Made by a program: the position numbers and the translations under genes
NCBI RefSeq assembly: GCF_003862485.1
Contig: NZ_RRCM01000001.1
Span: forward strand, 1,483,374 to 1,547,373
Direction: 5' to 3'
Source of the DNA: Lachnoanaerobaculum orale
GTDB taxonomy: Bacteria; Bacillota; Clostridia; Lachnospirales; Lachnospiraceae
Length of the DNA: 64,000 nucleotides
Shown here: positions 1-8,595 of the stretch, piece after piece
Position numbering within the stretch: position 1 is the first letter of the stretch
Layout of the letters: each line of letters begins with the position of its first letter
Notes under the pieces: generated by a model
Database searches by the model: none
What the model was told of the DNA's origin: nothing
What the model saw: only the letters and a program-made list of their open reading frames with translations

Positions 1-360
1 CGGCATCACTCTGGCAATATGTGTCTTTTCTCCGAACCATTTATGTAATTTGTCTATTGATATTCCTGCGAGCAAAGATACTATAATCTTCTTCTCGTCA
101 AGATATGGCAAAATCTCCTTTGCAGCCGCTTCGCCGTCCTGAGGTCTTACCGCAAATACAATCAGGTTTGCCTTTAAAGCCAAGTCCTCCGCACTCTCAA
201 CTATAGAGATGCCAAACTCTCTTTTAAGCTCATACTCTCTCTTTGTTACAGCCTCTTTTACATATATATTTTCAGGCAGGAAAACTCTTCTCTTTATAAG
301 TCCCCCAATTATTCCTGCGGCCATATTTCCGCCACCAATAAATCCGATACCTTTAGACAT
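1..360 (-). CDS. proC: Pyrroline-5-carboxylate reductase (5' part, runs off the window)
   Basis: The reverse strand reads an N-terminal Rossmann fold starting MSKGIGFIGGGNMA, with the GxGGxM-type dinucleotide loop, then the ANLIVFAVRPQD segment and the LLAGIS strand typical of ProC. The protein makes proline from pyrroline-5-carboxylate with NAD(P)H in the cytoplasm. About 120 residues are visible and the 3' end lies outside the window to the left, so the catalytic C-terminal helical domain cannot be checked. It is the last visible member of a leftward series with the CmpB-like and M14 genes; 68 bases separate it from the gene upstream, so cotranscription is only possible. Family identity is confident from the glycine motif and following segments. 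Confidence 0.85.
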   Translation of the reverse strand, partial: MSKGIGFIGGGNMAAGIIGGLIKRRVFLPENIYVKEAVTKREYELKREFGISIVESAEDLALKANLIVFAVRPQDGEAAAKEILPYLDEKKIIVSLLAGISIDKLHKWFGEKTHIARVMP

Positions 361-428
361 ACTTACTCCTTTACTTAAAATAAAATTAGTTTTGAATCAA
401 AATATATTCAATCCAATGTCCTATTATA

Positions 429-986
429 TCACTTTCCGAGAAAATTGCTCCCTAAAAATGGTCGAAAACTCAAATCTATCAAAAAAATTATGGCAAGTAT
501 TAAAGAAAATACATTTATCGCTCTTTTATCTGCTTTTTTGATACAAATATTTATCAGAGGTTCAATAAAATATAGTATTATCAAACCGCCTATACCGAAC
601 TTAACACTGCTCCAAAGCGCAATCCTTCCTTCAAAGTTACAAAAATAATTGCTGTAGTCCCAAAGCCAATCTCCGGTTAAAAACTCCATAAAATAGCTTC
701 CGAAAAGTTCAAGTACTGTAGTGATAAGCATTGTGCTAAAAAATACCAAGATAAATGAAATATTGATCCTGCCTATTTGAATCCTTTTATCTCGCACTCT
801 TTTAAGCAGTATAATCAGTATCAACCCTCCGAATCCGTATATCGGCAGATACGGTCCGAACAAAAATCCTCTGTTTACATAGCCTACATGAGTCTCAAAT
901 ATACCTACCGATACCTCATATATCCATCCCAAAAAAGAGCAGGTCATAAATATAAGGAAAATATTTCTAAGTTTAGTAAAATTCAT
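429..986 (-). CDS. Putative ABC transporter permease, CmpB/DUF6541-like membrane protein
   Basis: The 185-residue protein has about five hydrophobic segments and the hallmarks FLGWIYEV near residue 18 and NRGFLFGPYLPIYGFG near residues 38-53, which are typical of the family annotated as putative ABC-transporter type IV (CmpB). No substrate is known for the family and no ATPase gene is adjacent, so the transporter name is only a family label. It starts 9 bases after the stop of the M14 carboxypeptidase and is probably in its transcript. A second, broken copy of the same family lies at 38253-38465. Confidence is high for family, low for function. Confidence 0.75.
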   Translation of the reverse strand: MNFTKLRNIFLIFMTCSFLGWIYEVSVGIFETHVGYVNRGFLFGPYLPIYGFGGLILIILLKRVRDKRIQIGRINISFILVFFSTMLITTVLELFGSYFMEFLTGDWLWDYSNYFCNFEGRIALWSSVKFGIGGLIILYFIEPLINICIKKADKRAINVFSLILAIIFLIDLSFRPFLGSNFLGK

Positions 987-995
987 AATATAAGC

Positions 996-2081
996 CTATT
1001 TTCCGAGAACATACTTTACAATATCCGGTAATACTCCCTTATTCTGCTGCCAAATATTCTCAATCTGTGTTTCAGGAACAGGTGAAGTACCGATACCGAC
1101 CTCGACTGTAACATTCGGTATGCCCTTCTCCCAATCAAGCCAATCCTTAAAACCTGTACCGTACTTTGAACCGTCAGCCTCGGGAGATACAAGCTTGTAA
1201 CCTGTATGTGATACAACTATATCGGCCATCGCCTTATCCTTTGCCGCCACTTCCGCAGAGGCGTGCTGATTTGACCAGTATATAATCTGACCCTGTGCGT
1301 GGTAATTTAATACCGCCGCAAACTTTTCATTATTTACCAAATTTATGAGATACTGTGTTTCACTCTCAGAACCTGCACTTGGTCCTTTATAATGCTCATT
1401 TGAAGGTCTCTTCCTGCTGTCCGCTCTGTCCTTCCAGCCCTGAGTCGGGAAATTGTGGTTAATATCCACACCGTTTAAATTATTCTTCCACTTGTTCAAA
1501 AACCAGTTGTACTTGTCCTGATTTTCCTTAAGTCCCCACTCCGACCAGCTGTCGATAATCTCCTGCAGTTTCTTCTTTGACTCTTCCTTATTCAGCCCGT
1601 TGATACCGCTTTGTGATATTGCAACTCCGTCAGGATTTACCATAGGAATATACTCTATACATACCTCATCCAAACTCTTATCACCTTCATCTCTTTTATC
1701 AAGCATCTCCTTTATCTGACGCATTACAAGCGGTGTGGTGATGTACTCTCTCGCATGAATTGCACCCACTACCAAGATCTTCTTTCCTGCATCCTTGTTA
1801 CCTATAGTTATTCTGTACATATTTCTTCCGTCAGGTGTTGTGCCTATAGAATCTGAAGTGACTCCCTCATATTTTTGTTTCAAAAGATTTATATCACCTT
1901 CCATCTTTTGATATGTATACATCTCACTTCCCAAAAAATTAAAATCCGTACTTACATTCTGTGTAGTCGCATAATTCGCCGAGGCATGACCTATTATTCT
2001 GCCTGCCAAAACCGGCATCGCCTGTGCCATTGTAATACATGTGGTTAATGTTATTGCTGTCCAAATATATCTCTTCTGCAT
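996..2081 (-). CDS. Secreted M14-family zinc carboxypeptidase
   Basis: The start is placed at the ATG ending at 2081 because a GGAGGAAG ribosome binding site sits 5 bases upstream; a longer frame to 2120 lacks one. The resulting N-terminus (MQKRYIW, then a hydrophobic stretch ending near VLAG) is a signal peptide. The zinc-binding HARE motif lies in VGAIHAREYITT, the third ligand is in LNYHAQGQ, and the catalytic glutamate is in VTVEVGIG near the C-terminus. NPDGV and the Asn-Arg-type substrate site region are present. The protein (about 361 residues) lacks a long propeptide, as in gamma-D-glutamyl-diamino acid endopeptidases, so it may trim peptidoglycan peptides outside the cell; a dietary or host peptide substrate is equally possible. 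Confidence 0.85.
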   Translation of the reverse strand: MQKRYIWTAITLTTCITMAQAMPVLAGRIIGHASANYATTQNVSTDFNFLGSEMYTYQKMEGDINLLKQKYEGVTSDSIGTTPDGRNMYRITIGNKDAGKKILVVGAIHAREYITTPLVMRQIKEMLDKRDEGDKSLDEVCIEYIPMVNPDGVAISQSGINGLNKEESKKKLQEIIDSWSEWGLKENQDKYNWFLNKWKNNLNGVDINHNFPTQGWKDRADSRKRPSNEHYKGPSAGSESETQYLINLVNNEKFAAVLNYHAQGQIIYWSNQHASAEVAAKDKAMADIVVSHTGYKLVSPEADGSKYGTGFKDWLDWEKGIPNVTVEVGIGTSPVPETQIENIWQQNKGVLPDIVKYVLGK

Positions 2082-2459
2082 ATCTTCCTCCATCTTTTGT
2101 GCCTTTCTAATATACGACATAACGGCAAAAAATAATAGTTACAAAAAGTTTAAAAGATATATAAAATTAGATATATTTTTATTTTGTGCCTGTATATATG
2201 ACTATATTAACCAATGTTTTGCAATTTTGAGCTTTTAAATTTTATGCAATCCCTATGTACTTTGATAAAAACACGACGAATATAGCTGTAAAATATTAGC
2301 AAATAATATAAAAAATGCTCTTTTTATTTGGTTGTAAGCAATTTATATTTGTTAAATTATCTACTTTCGCAAAGTCTATAGCTTTTATTTTTCTTTTATG
2401 CTAGAATCAATCTATAGTAATTTACTAAAGATTAACAACTCGAAAGGAGTATTTTAAAT
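2082..2459. other. Divergent intergenic region, AT-rich
   Basis: This stretch separates the divergent M14 and aldehyde dehydrogenase genes. I see no coding potential or strong hairpin in it. It contains the likely promoter of the aldehyde dehydrogenase gene near its right end and an AGAAAGGAGT-like ribosome binding site just before 2460. Confidence 0.5.
2396..2407 (+). promoter_or_regulatory. Candidate extended -10 promoter of the aldehyde dehydrogenase gene
   Basis: The sequence TTATGCTAGAAT has a TGn extension followed by a TAGAAT -10 hexamer 53 bases before the start codon. No good -35 box is visible 17 bases upstream, which fits an extended -10 promoter. The same TGC-TAGAA arrangement occurs in the promoter at 8532-8560. 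Confidence 0.4.
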
Positions 2460-3944
2460 ATGGCAAAGAGACCGGACGAAAAGTATGGACTTTTTATTAA
2501 CGGAGAATTCAGAGATTCAAAGGACGGTAAGTTTTTTGATACATACTCTCCTGCAACCAAAGAAAAAATCGCAAGTGTGGCGGAGGCTACCAAGGAAGAT
2601 GTAGATGATGCTGTAAATGCGGCATGGGCAGCTTTTGATTCTTGGAAAAACCTTGATAAGATAAAGAGAGCCGAGATTCTTTTAAAGATTGCAGATGTTA
2701 TAGATGCAAACAAAGAAGACCTCGCTTATATCGAGAGTCTTGACAACGGTAAGCCTCTTCGTGAGACATTAAATATAGATATACCTTATGCTGCAGATCA
2801 TTTCAGATATTTTGCATCCGCTATTCGTACAGAGGAGGATACTTCAAACTTCCTTGATTCAAAGACTCTCTCTCTTGTATTCAGAGAACCTATCGGTGTA
2901 GTTGGACAGATAGTTCCTTGGAACTTCCCTTTCCTTATGGCTGCATGGAAGCTTGCACCCGTACTCGCTTCAGGATGCTGTACAGTACTTAAGAGCAGTT
3001 CTTCAACTCCTCTTTCAATCCTTGAGCTTGCAAAACTTGTTAAGGACATCATACCGAAGGGTGTATTCAATGTTATCTCAGGTGCAGGCAGCAAATCAGG
3101 ACAGTATATTCTTGATCACAACGGATTTAGAAAGCTTGCATTCACAGGTTCTACAGAGATAGGCTATTCTGTAGCAAAGGCAGCAGCTGAAAAACTTATA
3201 CCGGCAACACTTGAGCTTGGCGGAAAATCTGCAAATATATTCTTTGACGACTGTGACCTTGACCTTGCTATTGACGGTGTACAGCTTGGAATCCTCTTCA
3301 ACCAGGGACAGGTTTGCTGTGCAGGTTCAAGAGTATTTGTACAGGAAGGTATCTATGATGAGTTTGTGAAGAGAGCTGTAGATCAGTTTAACAAGATTGT
3401 GGTAGGAAATCCTCTTGATATCAATACTCAGATGGGTTCACAGATTAACGAAGGTCAGGTAGCAAAGATTCAGGCATGTGTAGACAGAGCTGTGGCTGAC
3501 GGTGCTACTGTTGCATGCGGAGGTTCACGCTATACAGAGGGTGAGCTTGCAAACGGATCATTCTATAAGCCTACACTTATCACAAATGTGACCAACGACT
3601 CTTACGCAGCTCAGGAAGAAATCTTCGGACCTGTAGCAGTTATCATCAAGTTTAAGACTGAAGATGAAGTAATCAAATATGCAAATGAGAGCGTATACGG
3701 TCTTGGCGGCGGTGTTTGGACAAAGGATCTTAACCGTGCATTCCGTGTTTCAAGAAGCATCGAAACAGGTAGAGTTTGGGTAAATACCTACAATGCTATC
3801 CCTGCAGGTGCTCCGTTTGGAGGATATAAGACTTCAGGTATCGGCAGAGAGACACATAAGGTTATCCTCGATCACTATACACAGATGAAGAATATCCTTA
3901 TCAAGCTTGATGAGAATCCAAGCGGTTTCTACCCTAAAAAATAA
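2460..3944 (+). CDS. NAD(P)-dependent aldehyde dehydrogenase
   Basis: The 494-residue protein is a full-length classical aldehyde dehydrogenase. It shows the PWNFP cofactor-site motif, the LELGGKSAN segment carrying the general-base glutamate near residue 252, the NQGQVCCAGSR segment with the catalytic cysteine near residue 286, and the EEIFGPV and PFGGYKTSGIGRE C-terminal motifs. It oxidises an aldehyde to its acid in the cytoplasm; the substrate cannot be told from sequence. The gene stands alone with its own candidate promoter, a GAAAGGAGT ribosome binding site and a strong terminator after it. A double cysteine at the active site is seen in many retinal/acetaldehyde-type members. Confidence 0.9.
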   Translation: MAKRPDEKYGLFINGEFRDSKDGKFFDTYSPATKEKIASVAEATKEDVDDAVNAAWAAFDSWKNLDKIKRAEILLKIADVIDANKEDLAYIESLDNGKPLRETLNIDIPYAADHFRYFASAIRTEEDTSNFLDSKTLSLVFREPIGVVGQIVPWNFPFLMAAWKLAPVLASGCCTVLKSSSSTPLSILELAKLVKDIIPKGVFNVISGAGSKSGQYILDHNGFRKLAFTGSTEIGYSVAKAAAEKLIPATLELGGKSANIFFDDCDLDLAIDGVQLGILFNQGQVCCAGSRVFVQEGIYDEFVKRAVDQFNKIVVGNPLDINTQMGSQINEGQVAKIQACVDRAVADGATVACGGSRYTEGELANGSFYKPTLITNVTNDSYAAQEEIFGPVAVIIKFKTEDEVIKYANESVYGLGGGVWTKDLNRAFRVSRSIETGRVWVNTYNAIPAGAPFGGYKTSGIGRETHKVILDHYTQMKNILIKLDENPSGFYPKK

Positions 3945-4016
3945 TATAAAGCTGTTCCTTTATATAGTATAAATGACAATATACGGTATATGCACACCAT
4001 ACTGTATATCAAATAC

Positions 4017-4057
4017 AAAAAAACTCTCATTCCGCTAAAATCGGTTTGAGAGTTTTT
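4017..4057. terminator. Bidirectional intrinsic terminator
   Basis: An 11-base stem (AAAAACTCTCA pairing with TGAGAGTTTTT) with an inner CCG/CGG pair lies between the convergent aldehyde dehydrogenase gene and the small membrane protein gene. Runs of A on the left and T on the right give it a U-tail in both directions. Confidence 0.8.
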
Positions 4058-4061
4058 ATGT

Positions 4062-4760
4062 TTAGATATTGATTGTATCAGGATTGCTGTGATTGCGTAA
4101 GCTGCCATGTCTTAAGTAGTTTCCGTATCTCATATTTGTCAGCTTTAACATCACTATAGGCAAGATTATAGACTTTATGCAATACAATCCTAAAAAAGTA
4201 AAGAAAAGTTCCGGTTTTACTTTAACAGTAAGTAATTTTGTGGTGTATCCTATATAAAATATACTTACATTCAGTCCCACATTAAATAATGTGGTAAGTA
4301 CAGGAAATGCTATATCCACTTTGGATTTAGGAGAAAAATACTTCACGGCAAATAATGACAATACCGAAATATTTGAAATACATATAGGCTTATAATTATG
4401 TCTATATACTACCATTGTTTTTACATTATAAAATGAGCATTCATGTCGGTATAAACTAAGTTCGTTTATCCATGTATATGTAATATTTGATATATCCTCC
4501 CACGGTACCGTCAAATCTATCTTTTTCAAATAAATTCCGTCCTTTGAGATAACACATTTTGTAAATACAAATGAAAATACAACAAACATAACAATCCATA
4601 TTATATTTAATACGGTACAAAGCTTTGTTGAATTAAACAGATGACCTACAATAATTATATCTCCACCTCCCGAAAGAAAATATATTACCATTGTAAAAAA
4701 CATAAGCATAAATAATGTAAATCTGTAATATATACTGTGAAATTTTATTCCTTTTTTCAT
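4062..4760 (-). CDS. Membrane protein of unknown function
   Basis: I do not recognise this gene. The start at 4760 (ATG) is preferred over the GTG at 4769 because AAAGGTGGAG lies 5 bases upstream of it. The protein of about 232 residues has two hydrophobic segments near the N-terminus, a middle region with alternating beta-type sequence (around PWEDISNITY) resembling the PH-like domain seen in small bacterial membrane proteins, and two more hydrophobic segments in the C-terminal half. It ends at the shared terminator and is not visibly part of an operon. The PH-like reading is a weak inference. Confidence 0.6.
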   Translation of the reverse strand: MKKGIKFHSIYYRFTLFMLMFFTMVIYFLSGGGDIIIVGHLFNSTKLCTVLNIIWIVMFVVFSFVFTKCVISKDGIYLKKIDLTVPWEDISNITYTWINELSLYRHECSFYNVKTMVVYRHNYKPICISNISVLSLFAVKYFSPKSKVDIAFPVLTTLFNVGLNVSIFYIGYTTKLLTVKVKPELFFTFLGLYCIKSIILPIVMLKLTNMRYGNYLRHGSLRNHSNPDTINI

Positions 4761-4875
4761 ACGCTCCACCTTTTTATAAACTGCTTATATTATAATACAT
4801 CTTTTGAGCAGGTACTAATACATTTCACACATAAAATAAACTCCGGTCCGTTTTATATTATTTATCCCGTATTTT

Positions 4876-4912
4876 AAAATAAAAAAGCTCTCACAAAAGT
4901 GAAAGCTCCTTA
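4876..4912 (-). terminator. Intrinsic terminator of the cfa gene
   Basis: Read on the reverse strand, GGAGCTTTCAC and GTGAGAGCTT form a hairpin with a TTTT loop, followed by a T-run. It begins 10 bases after the cfa stop codon. Confidence 0.75.
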
Positions 4913-4921
4913 TTTACTATA

Positions 4922-6088
4922 TTAGTACCATCTGGTCATCGGCAACTCATTGTTGACATCATTTGTAAATATAATCTGGTGAAGATCTATAACTCCATTC
5001 CAAAAAGTAGCGGCACAGCTGCACAGATACAGCTCCCACATTCTGGCAAACCTTTCATCAAACATCTTAACCACCTCATCTCTGTGAGCCTGGAAGTTTG
5101 CATTCCAGCAAAGCAAGGTCTTGTTATAATGTCTTCTAAGGCTCTCCACATCTAATGTATAAAGTCTTAAATCACTTGCATCAGATATAATCTCTCGAAG
5201 ACTCGGTATAACACCGCCCGGGAAAATATATTTCTTAATCCATGCATCACCCGGATACTCCTTAAGAGAGCTGATAAAGTGAAGTACGAATATACCGCCC
5301 GGAGCAAGTACGGACTTGGCACACTGCAAATACTCCGCATAATTGCCTCTGCCCACATGCTCAAGCATACCTACACTGACAATGCTGTCGAAAGTTCTCT
5401 TGGTCTTTGGAAGATCTCTGTAGTCCATAAGCTCTACTTCAAGGTAATCTTCAAGACCCTCTGCCTTTATTCTCTCCTCAAACTTAGCCTTCTGCTCATG
5501 GCTTAGAGTTATACCCAGGCCCTTTACTTTATACTTCTTTGCAGCCTCAATGAGCAAAAATCCCCAACCGCAACCGATATCAAGTATTGTCATACCCTCT
5601 TTCAGATGCATCTTATCCAAAAGATGATGTACCTTGTTTACCTGAGCCTGATAGAGTGTATCATCTTCATTCTTAAAATATCCGCATGAATAGCTCATAG
5701 TATCATCAAGCCATAGACTGTAAAAATCATTTCCTATATCATAGTGTGAAGAAACTTCCTTCTGCTGATTCTTCTTTGAAAGTGAAGTAAATATAAGCTT
5801 CTTCAACTTGTTTTGATCTGTTGAAAACTTACTCATCTGTCCGAGGAACATATTTAAAGCCTTATAAAGGTCACCCTCTATCTCGATATCTCCGTCCATA
5901 TATGCCTCGCCCAAGGTAATAGACGTACTTGTAAGCATATCCACAACTGAAGGTACCTTATTTACCTTAATAGAAAATGTAGGTTCTCCCTCTCCTATCA
6001 TATGCTTATTTCCGTCGATTATCATCTCAAACGGATGCTCATCAAACTTTTCCATAAACTTTACAAACTCATTTTCTATCAATCCCAT
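4922..6088 (-). CDS. cfa: Cyclopropane-fatty-acyl-phospholipid synthase
   Basis: The protein (388 residues from the ATG at 6088) contains the SAM-binding motif MTILDIGCGWGFL and the downstream family segments SHYDIGNDFY, DDTMSYSCGYF, SVGMLEHVG and a C-terminal MTRWY. It methylenates double bases of unsaturated acyl chains in membrane phospholipids using S-adenosylmethionine. I chose 6088 because GGAGG sits 8 bases upstream; an in-frame extension reaches 6202 but runs through a terminator-like hairpin, and the family starts near my choice. The gene is monocistronic, with a promoter candidate at 6193-6221, an attenuator-like leader, and a terminator after the stop. Confidence 0.9.
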   Translation of the reverse strand: MGLIENEFVKFMEKFDEHPFEMIIDGNKHMIGEGEPTFSIKVNKVPSVVDMLTSTSITLGEAYMDGDIEIEGDLYKALNMFLGQMSKFSTDQNKLKKLIFTSLSKKNQQKEVSSHYDIGNDFYSLWLDDTMSYSCGYFKNEDDTLYQAQVNKVHHLLDKMHLKEGMTILDIGCGWGFLLIEAAKKYKVKGLGITLSHEQKAKFEERIKAEGLEDYLEVELMDYRDLPKTKRTFDSIVSVGMLEHVGRGNYAEYLQCAKSVLAPGGIFVLHFISSLKEYPGDAWIKKYIFPGGVIPSLREIISDASDLRLYTLDVESLRRHYNKTLLCWNANFQAHRDEVVKMFDERFARMWELYLCSCAATFWNGVIDLHQIIFTNDVNNELPMTRWY

Positions 6089-6125
6089 TTTAATACCTCC
6101 AATGGTTTCTCTATATATCATCAAA

Positions 6126-6167
6126 TAAAAAAGACAATGGCGAATCCTCGTCTCGACATCATTGTCT
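6126..6167 (-). terminator. Terminator-like hairpin inside the cfa leader (candidate attenuator)
   Basis: On the reverse strand AGACAATG (6167-6160) pairs perfectly with CATTGTCT (6139-6132) around a 20-base loop that can fold further, and TTTTTT follows directly. The hairpin lies between the promoter candidate at 6193-6221 and the cfa start at 6088, so it would stop most transcripts before cfa unless it is disrupted. An alternative short fold (GACA pairing with TGTC within its 5' arm) is visible. Confidence 0.55.
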
Positions 6168-6192
6168 CTATGCATATCTAAAATGCGATATA

Positions 6193-6221
6193 AATTTAAC
6201 AAAACATATATAAAAAGTCAA
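6193..6221 (-). promoter_or_regulatory. Candidate promoter of cfa
   Basis: On the reverse strand a TTGACT -35 (6221-6216) and a TAAATT -10 (6198-6193) are separated by 17 bases. Transcription would start near 6186, giving a leader of about 98 bases before the cfa start. Confidence 0.5.
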
Positions 6222-6481
6222 GTTTACTACACAATTTTCTATCTTTTGCATATATTAACACTCTAATGCATTGGTAAAAGCTGTCATATTTTAGAGGCAG
6301 TATAAATACTTTATTAAGTAAAAGAATACTTTTCTAATATAGCAAATACTTATTTTACAATATCTTTATTAAAAAATATTTTTTGCAGAATACCGGTTTA
6401 AAAGCTTGAAAACAAAAGTATAACTATTGAGAAAACAAATAAACCCTGTCTAATTATACAAAAAACAAATCTATTGAATAT

Positions 6482-6528
6482 ATATATTGTAAACTTTAGT
6501 TATTTTATATACAATTTATACAATATAT
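6482..6528 (+). promoter_or_regulatory. Promoter of the yjiM-yjiL operon with flanking inverted repeat
   Basis: A TTGTAA -35 (6487-6492) and TACAAT -10 (6510-6515) are spaced by 17 bases. A perfect 10-base inverted repeat, ATATATTGTA (6482-6491) and TACAATATAT (6519-6528), brackets the core promoter, and TATACAAT occurs twice (6508-6515 and 6517-6524). This arrangement suggests a repressor or activator operator, though AT-rich symmetry can arise by chance. Confidence 0.45.
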
Positions 6529-6549
6529 CGTTTTACGGAGGATTTCATT

Positions 6550-7698
6550 ATGTTACGACTGCCGGAAAATTTTGAGAGTTTTCCTGAAGCAAGAAAATCA
6601 GGCTTTATGAAGATGAAAGCTCATAAAGATAACGGAGGTAAAATAGTAGGAACATACTGCTCATTTATTCCTACAGAACTTATCATGGCCGCAGGTGCAA
6701 TTCCTGTTACACTCTGTGCTACAAGTGAAGAGCCTATAGCTGCCGCACAAGAACATCTGCCAAGCAACCTTTGCCCTCTTATCAAGGCAAGTTACGGATT
6801 TGCACTTACAGATACCTGCCCGTACTTTTACTTCTCTGACTTCATAGTAGGTGAGACCACCTGTGACGGCAAAAAGAAGATGTTTGAGCTTATGAACGAC
6901 ATCAAGAATACCTATGTTATGCAGCTTCCGTCTTCAAGAGATGAAGTTGCACTTACAATGTGGGAAGCCGAAATCAAAAAGTTTTGGAAAAAGCTTGAAG
7001 ACTTCTACGGCGTCACAATAACCGAAGAGGATGTTAAAAAAGCAATATTACAAAAAAATGCCGAAAGAGACCTTGTACTTGAATATCTTGACCTCGGCAA
7101 GCTGAATCCGTCTCCTATCTCAGGCTACGAACTCGGAACCAAGCTTGATACACTGAGCTTTATACCAAGTATGGAAGAGCGCTGCAAGCAGTTAAGAGAA
7201 CGAATAGACGAGGTCAAGGCCGACTGGGAAGCAAACTATAAGGGTAAGGTAAGCAGGAAGCCAAGAATATTGATAACAGGATGTCCAAACGGCGGTGTCA
7301 GAGACAAAACTATCAAAGTATTGGAAGAACTCGGTGCGGACGTGGTAGCATTTGACACCTGCAACAGTAACAGAGAAAAAATCGAAAAAGTTGACACAAC
7401 ATTGCCTGTGACAGAGGCTCTTGCCAAAAAATATCTGAATATCAACTGTTCTGTTATGAGTCCGAATACCAACAGATTAAAGTTCATCTCAGATATGATT
7501 GACGATTATCAGGTAGACGGAGTACTTGAGATAATACTTCAGGCCTGCCATACTTTCTCTATAGAGTCATACAATGTCAAAAAGTCCATACTTGCAAAGG
7601 GAATCCCTTATCTTAAGGTGGAAACAGACTATTCAAAGGCGGATGCGGGACAGATAAATACCAGACTTGAGGCTTTCCTTGAAACAATAGCCGTATAA
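6550..7698 (+). CDS. yjiM: Double-cubane-cluster protein, 2-hydroxyacyl-CoA dehydratase D family
   Basis: The 382-residue protein has the HgdB/BcrB-type architecture and conserved cysteines in [44 protein letters not shown] and a late QACHTF motif. Its length and these motifs match E. coli YjiM and the double-cubane-cluster proteins, which carry an [8Fe-9S] cluster and perform ATP-driven low-potential reductions with an activase partner. The physiological substrate of the group is not settled, so I do not assign one. It is followed after 11 bases by its activase gene, has ACGGAGG 8 bases before the start, and has its own promoter. Confidence 0.85.
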   Translation: MLRLPENFESFPEARKSGFMKMKAHKDNGGKIVGTYCSFIPTELIMAAGAIPVTLCATSEEPIAAAQEHLPSNLCPLIKASYGFALTDTCPYFYFSDFIVGETTCDGKKKMFELMNDIKNTYVMQLPSSRDEVALTMWEAEIKKFWKKLEDFYGVTITEEDVKKAILQKNAERDLVLEYLDLGKLNPSPISGYELGTKLDTLSFIPSMEERCKQLRERIDEVKADWEANYKGKVSRKPRILITGCPNGGVRDKTIKVLEELGADVVAFDTCNSNREKIEKVDTTLPVTEALAKKYLNINCSVMSPNTNRLKFISDMIDDYQVDGVLEIILQACHTFSIESYNVKKSILAKGIPYLKVETDYSKADAGQINTRLEAFLETIAV

Positions 7699-7709
7699 AG
7701 AGGTTTTTG

Positions 7710-8495
7710 ATGGATTGTAAATATTACATAGGAATAGATATAGGTTCTACAGCTTCCAAGGTTGTGGTTACAGATAATGAATTTTTACTTGACTCATTTT
7801 GTATGCCTACAGGTTGGAACAGTAAGGAAACCGCCAAAGCTATAATACAAAAGCTTAAAGAAAAAGGCTTTAGTGAAGATATGGCTTGTGCGGCTACAGG
7901 TTACGGAAGGATATGTGTAGACTATGCCGATAAAAACATCACGGAGATAACCTGTCACGGCAAGGGTGCTTATGCACTTTTTAAAGTAAACGGTACCGTT
8001 ATAGATATAGGCGGACAGGACACCAAGATTATTACACTTGAGGAAGGCATGGTGAAAGACTTTTTGATGAATGACAAATGTGCGGCAGGTACAGGCAAGT
8101 TTATAGAGGTTATGGCAAACAGGCTGGGATGTGACTTTGGCGAACTTTATGCACTTGCATACTCCGGCGACGCTCTGTCTATAAGTTCCATGTGTACCGT
8201 ATTTGCGGAATCTGAAGTAATAAGCTATATAGGTTCAGGTGAAAAAAGAGAAAATATTGCCGCAGGTGTTATAGACTCAGTAGCCAATAAAGTAATATCT
8301 CTTGCCAAAAAGCATGGTATAAAAGGCGAAGTCATGCTTACAGGCGGTCTCAGCTTCACACCTTATTTTGTAGAACTTATGTCGAAAAAGCTTGATAAAA
8401 AGATTCATACACATCCGCTTGGAAGATACGCAGGTGCTATAGGTGCCGCACTCTCACTAAGGCCTAAACAAAGTAATCCTATAGTATTTGACTGA
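7710..8495 (+). CDS. yjiL: Acyl-CoA dehydratase activase (ATP-dependent reductase component)
   Basis: This is a BadF/BadG/HgdC-type ASKHA ATPase. It starts with the phosphate-binding IGIDIGSTASKVVV, has the adenosine motif VMLTGGLSF, and the two cysteines that bridge a [4Fe-4S] cluster between subunits in NDKCAAGTGKF and SSMCTVFAESEV. The start at 7710 (ATG) is preferred to the TTG at 7707 because AGAGG ends 6 bases before it. The ATPase would pump electrons into the preceding double-cubane protein. About 261 residues is the normal length. A strong terminator follows the stop, closing the two-gene operon. Confidence 0.88.
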   Translation: MDCKYYIGIDIGSTASKVVVTDNEFLLDSFCMPTGWNSKETAKAIIQKLKEKGFSEDMACAATGYGRICVDYADKNITEITCHGKGAYALFKVNGTVIDIGGQDTKIITLEEGMVKDFLMNDKCAAGTGKFIEVMANRLGCDFGELYALAYSGDALSISSMCTVFAESEVISYIGSGEKRENIAAGVIDSVANKVISLAKKHGIKGEVMLTGGLSFTPYFVELMSKKLDKKIHTHPLGRYAGAIGAALSLRPKQSNPIVFD

Positions 8496-8499
8496 TTAT

Positions 8500-8532
8500 T
8501 AAAAGGACTTTTTAAAGAAGTCCTTTTTTATT
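8500..8532 (+). terminator. Intrinsic terminator of the yjiM-yjiL operon
   Basis: AAAAGGACTT and AAGTCCTTTTTT form a 10-base stem around TTTAAAG, ending in a T-run, just after the yjiL stop codon. Confidence 0.85.
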
Positions 8533-8560
8533 TGACTTTTTTATTTCTTTGTGCTAGAAC
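8532..8560 (+). promoter_or_regulatory. Promoter of the hydrolase-mprF operon
   Basis: A TTGACT -35 (8532-8537) and a TAGAAC -10 (8555-8560) are spaced by 17 bases, with a TG one base before the -10. It overlaps the end of the preceding terminator, so transcription restarts immediately after it. Confidence 0.6.
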
Positions 8561-8595
8561 TTGTTCATAAGTAAAGCTATGAAAGTGTGTTATAT

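Noticed and set aside
6089-6202. N-terminal extension of cfa from the TTG/ATG positions upstream
   Set aside because: A good ribosome binding site and the family's usual start favour 6088, and the extension runs through a terminator-like hairpin.
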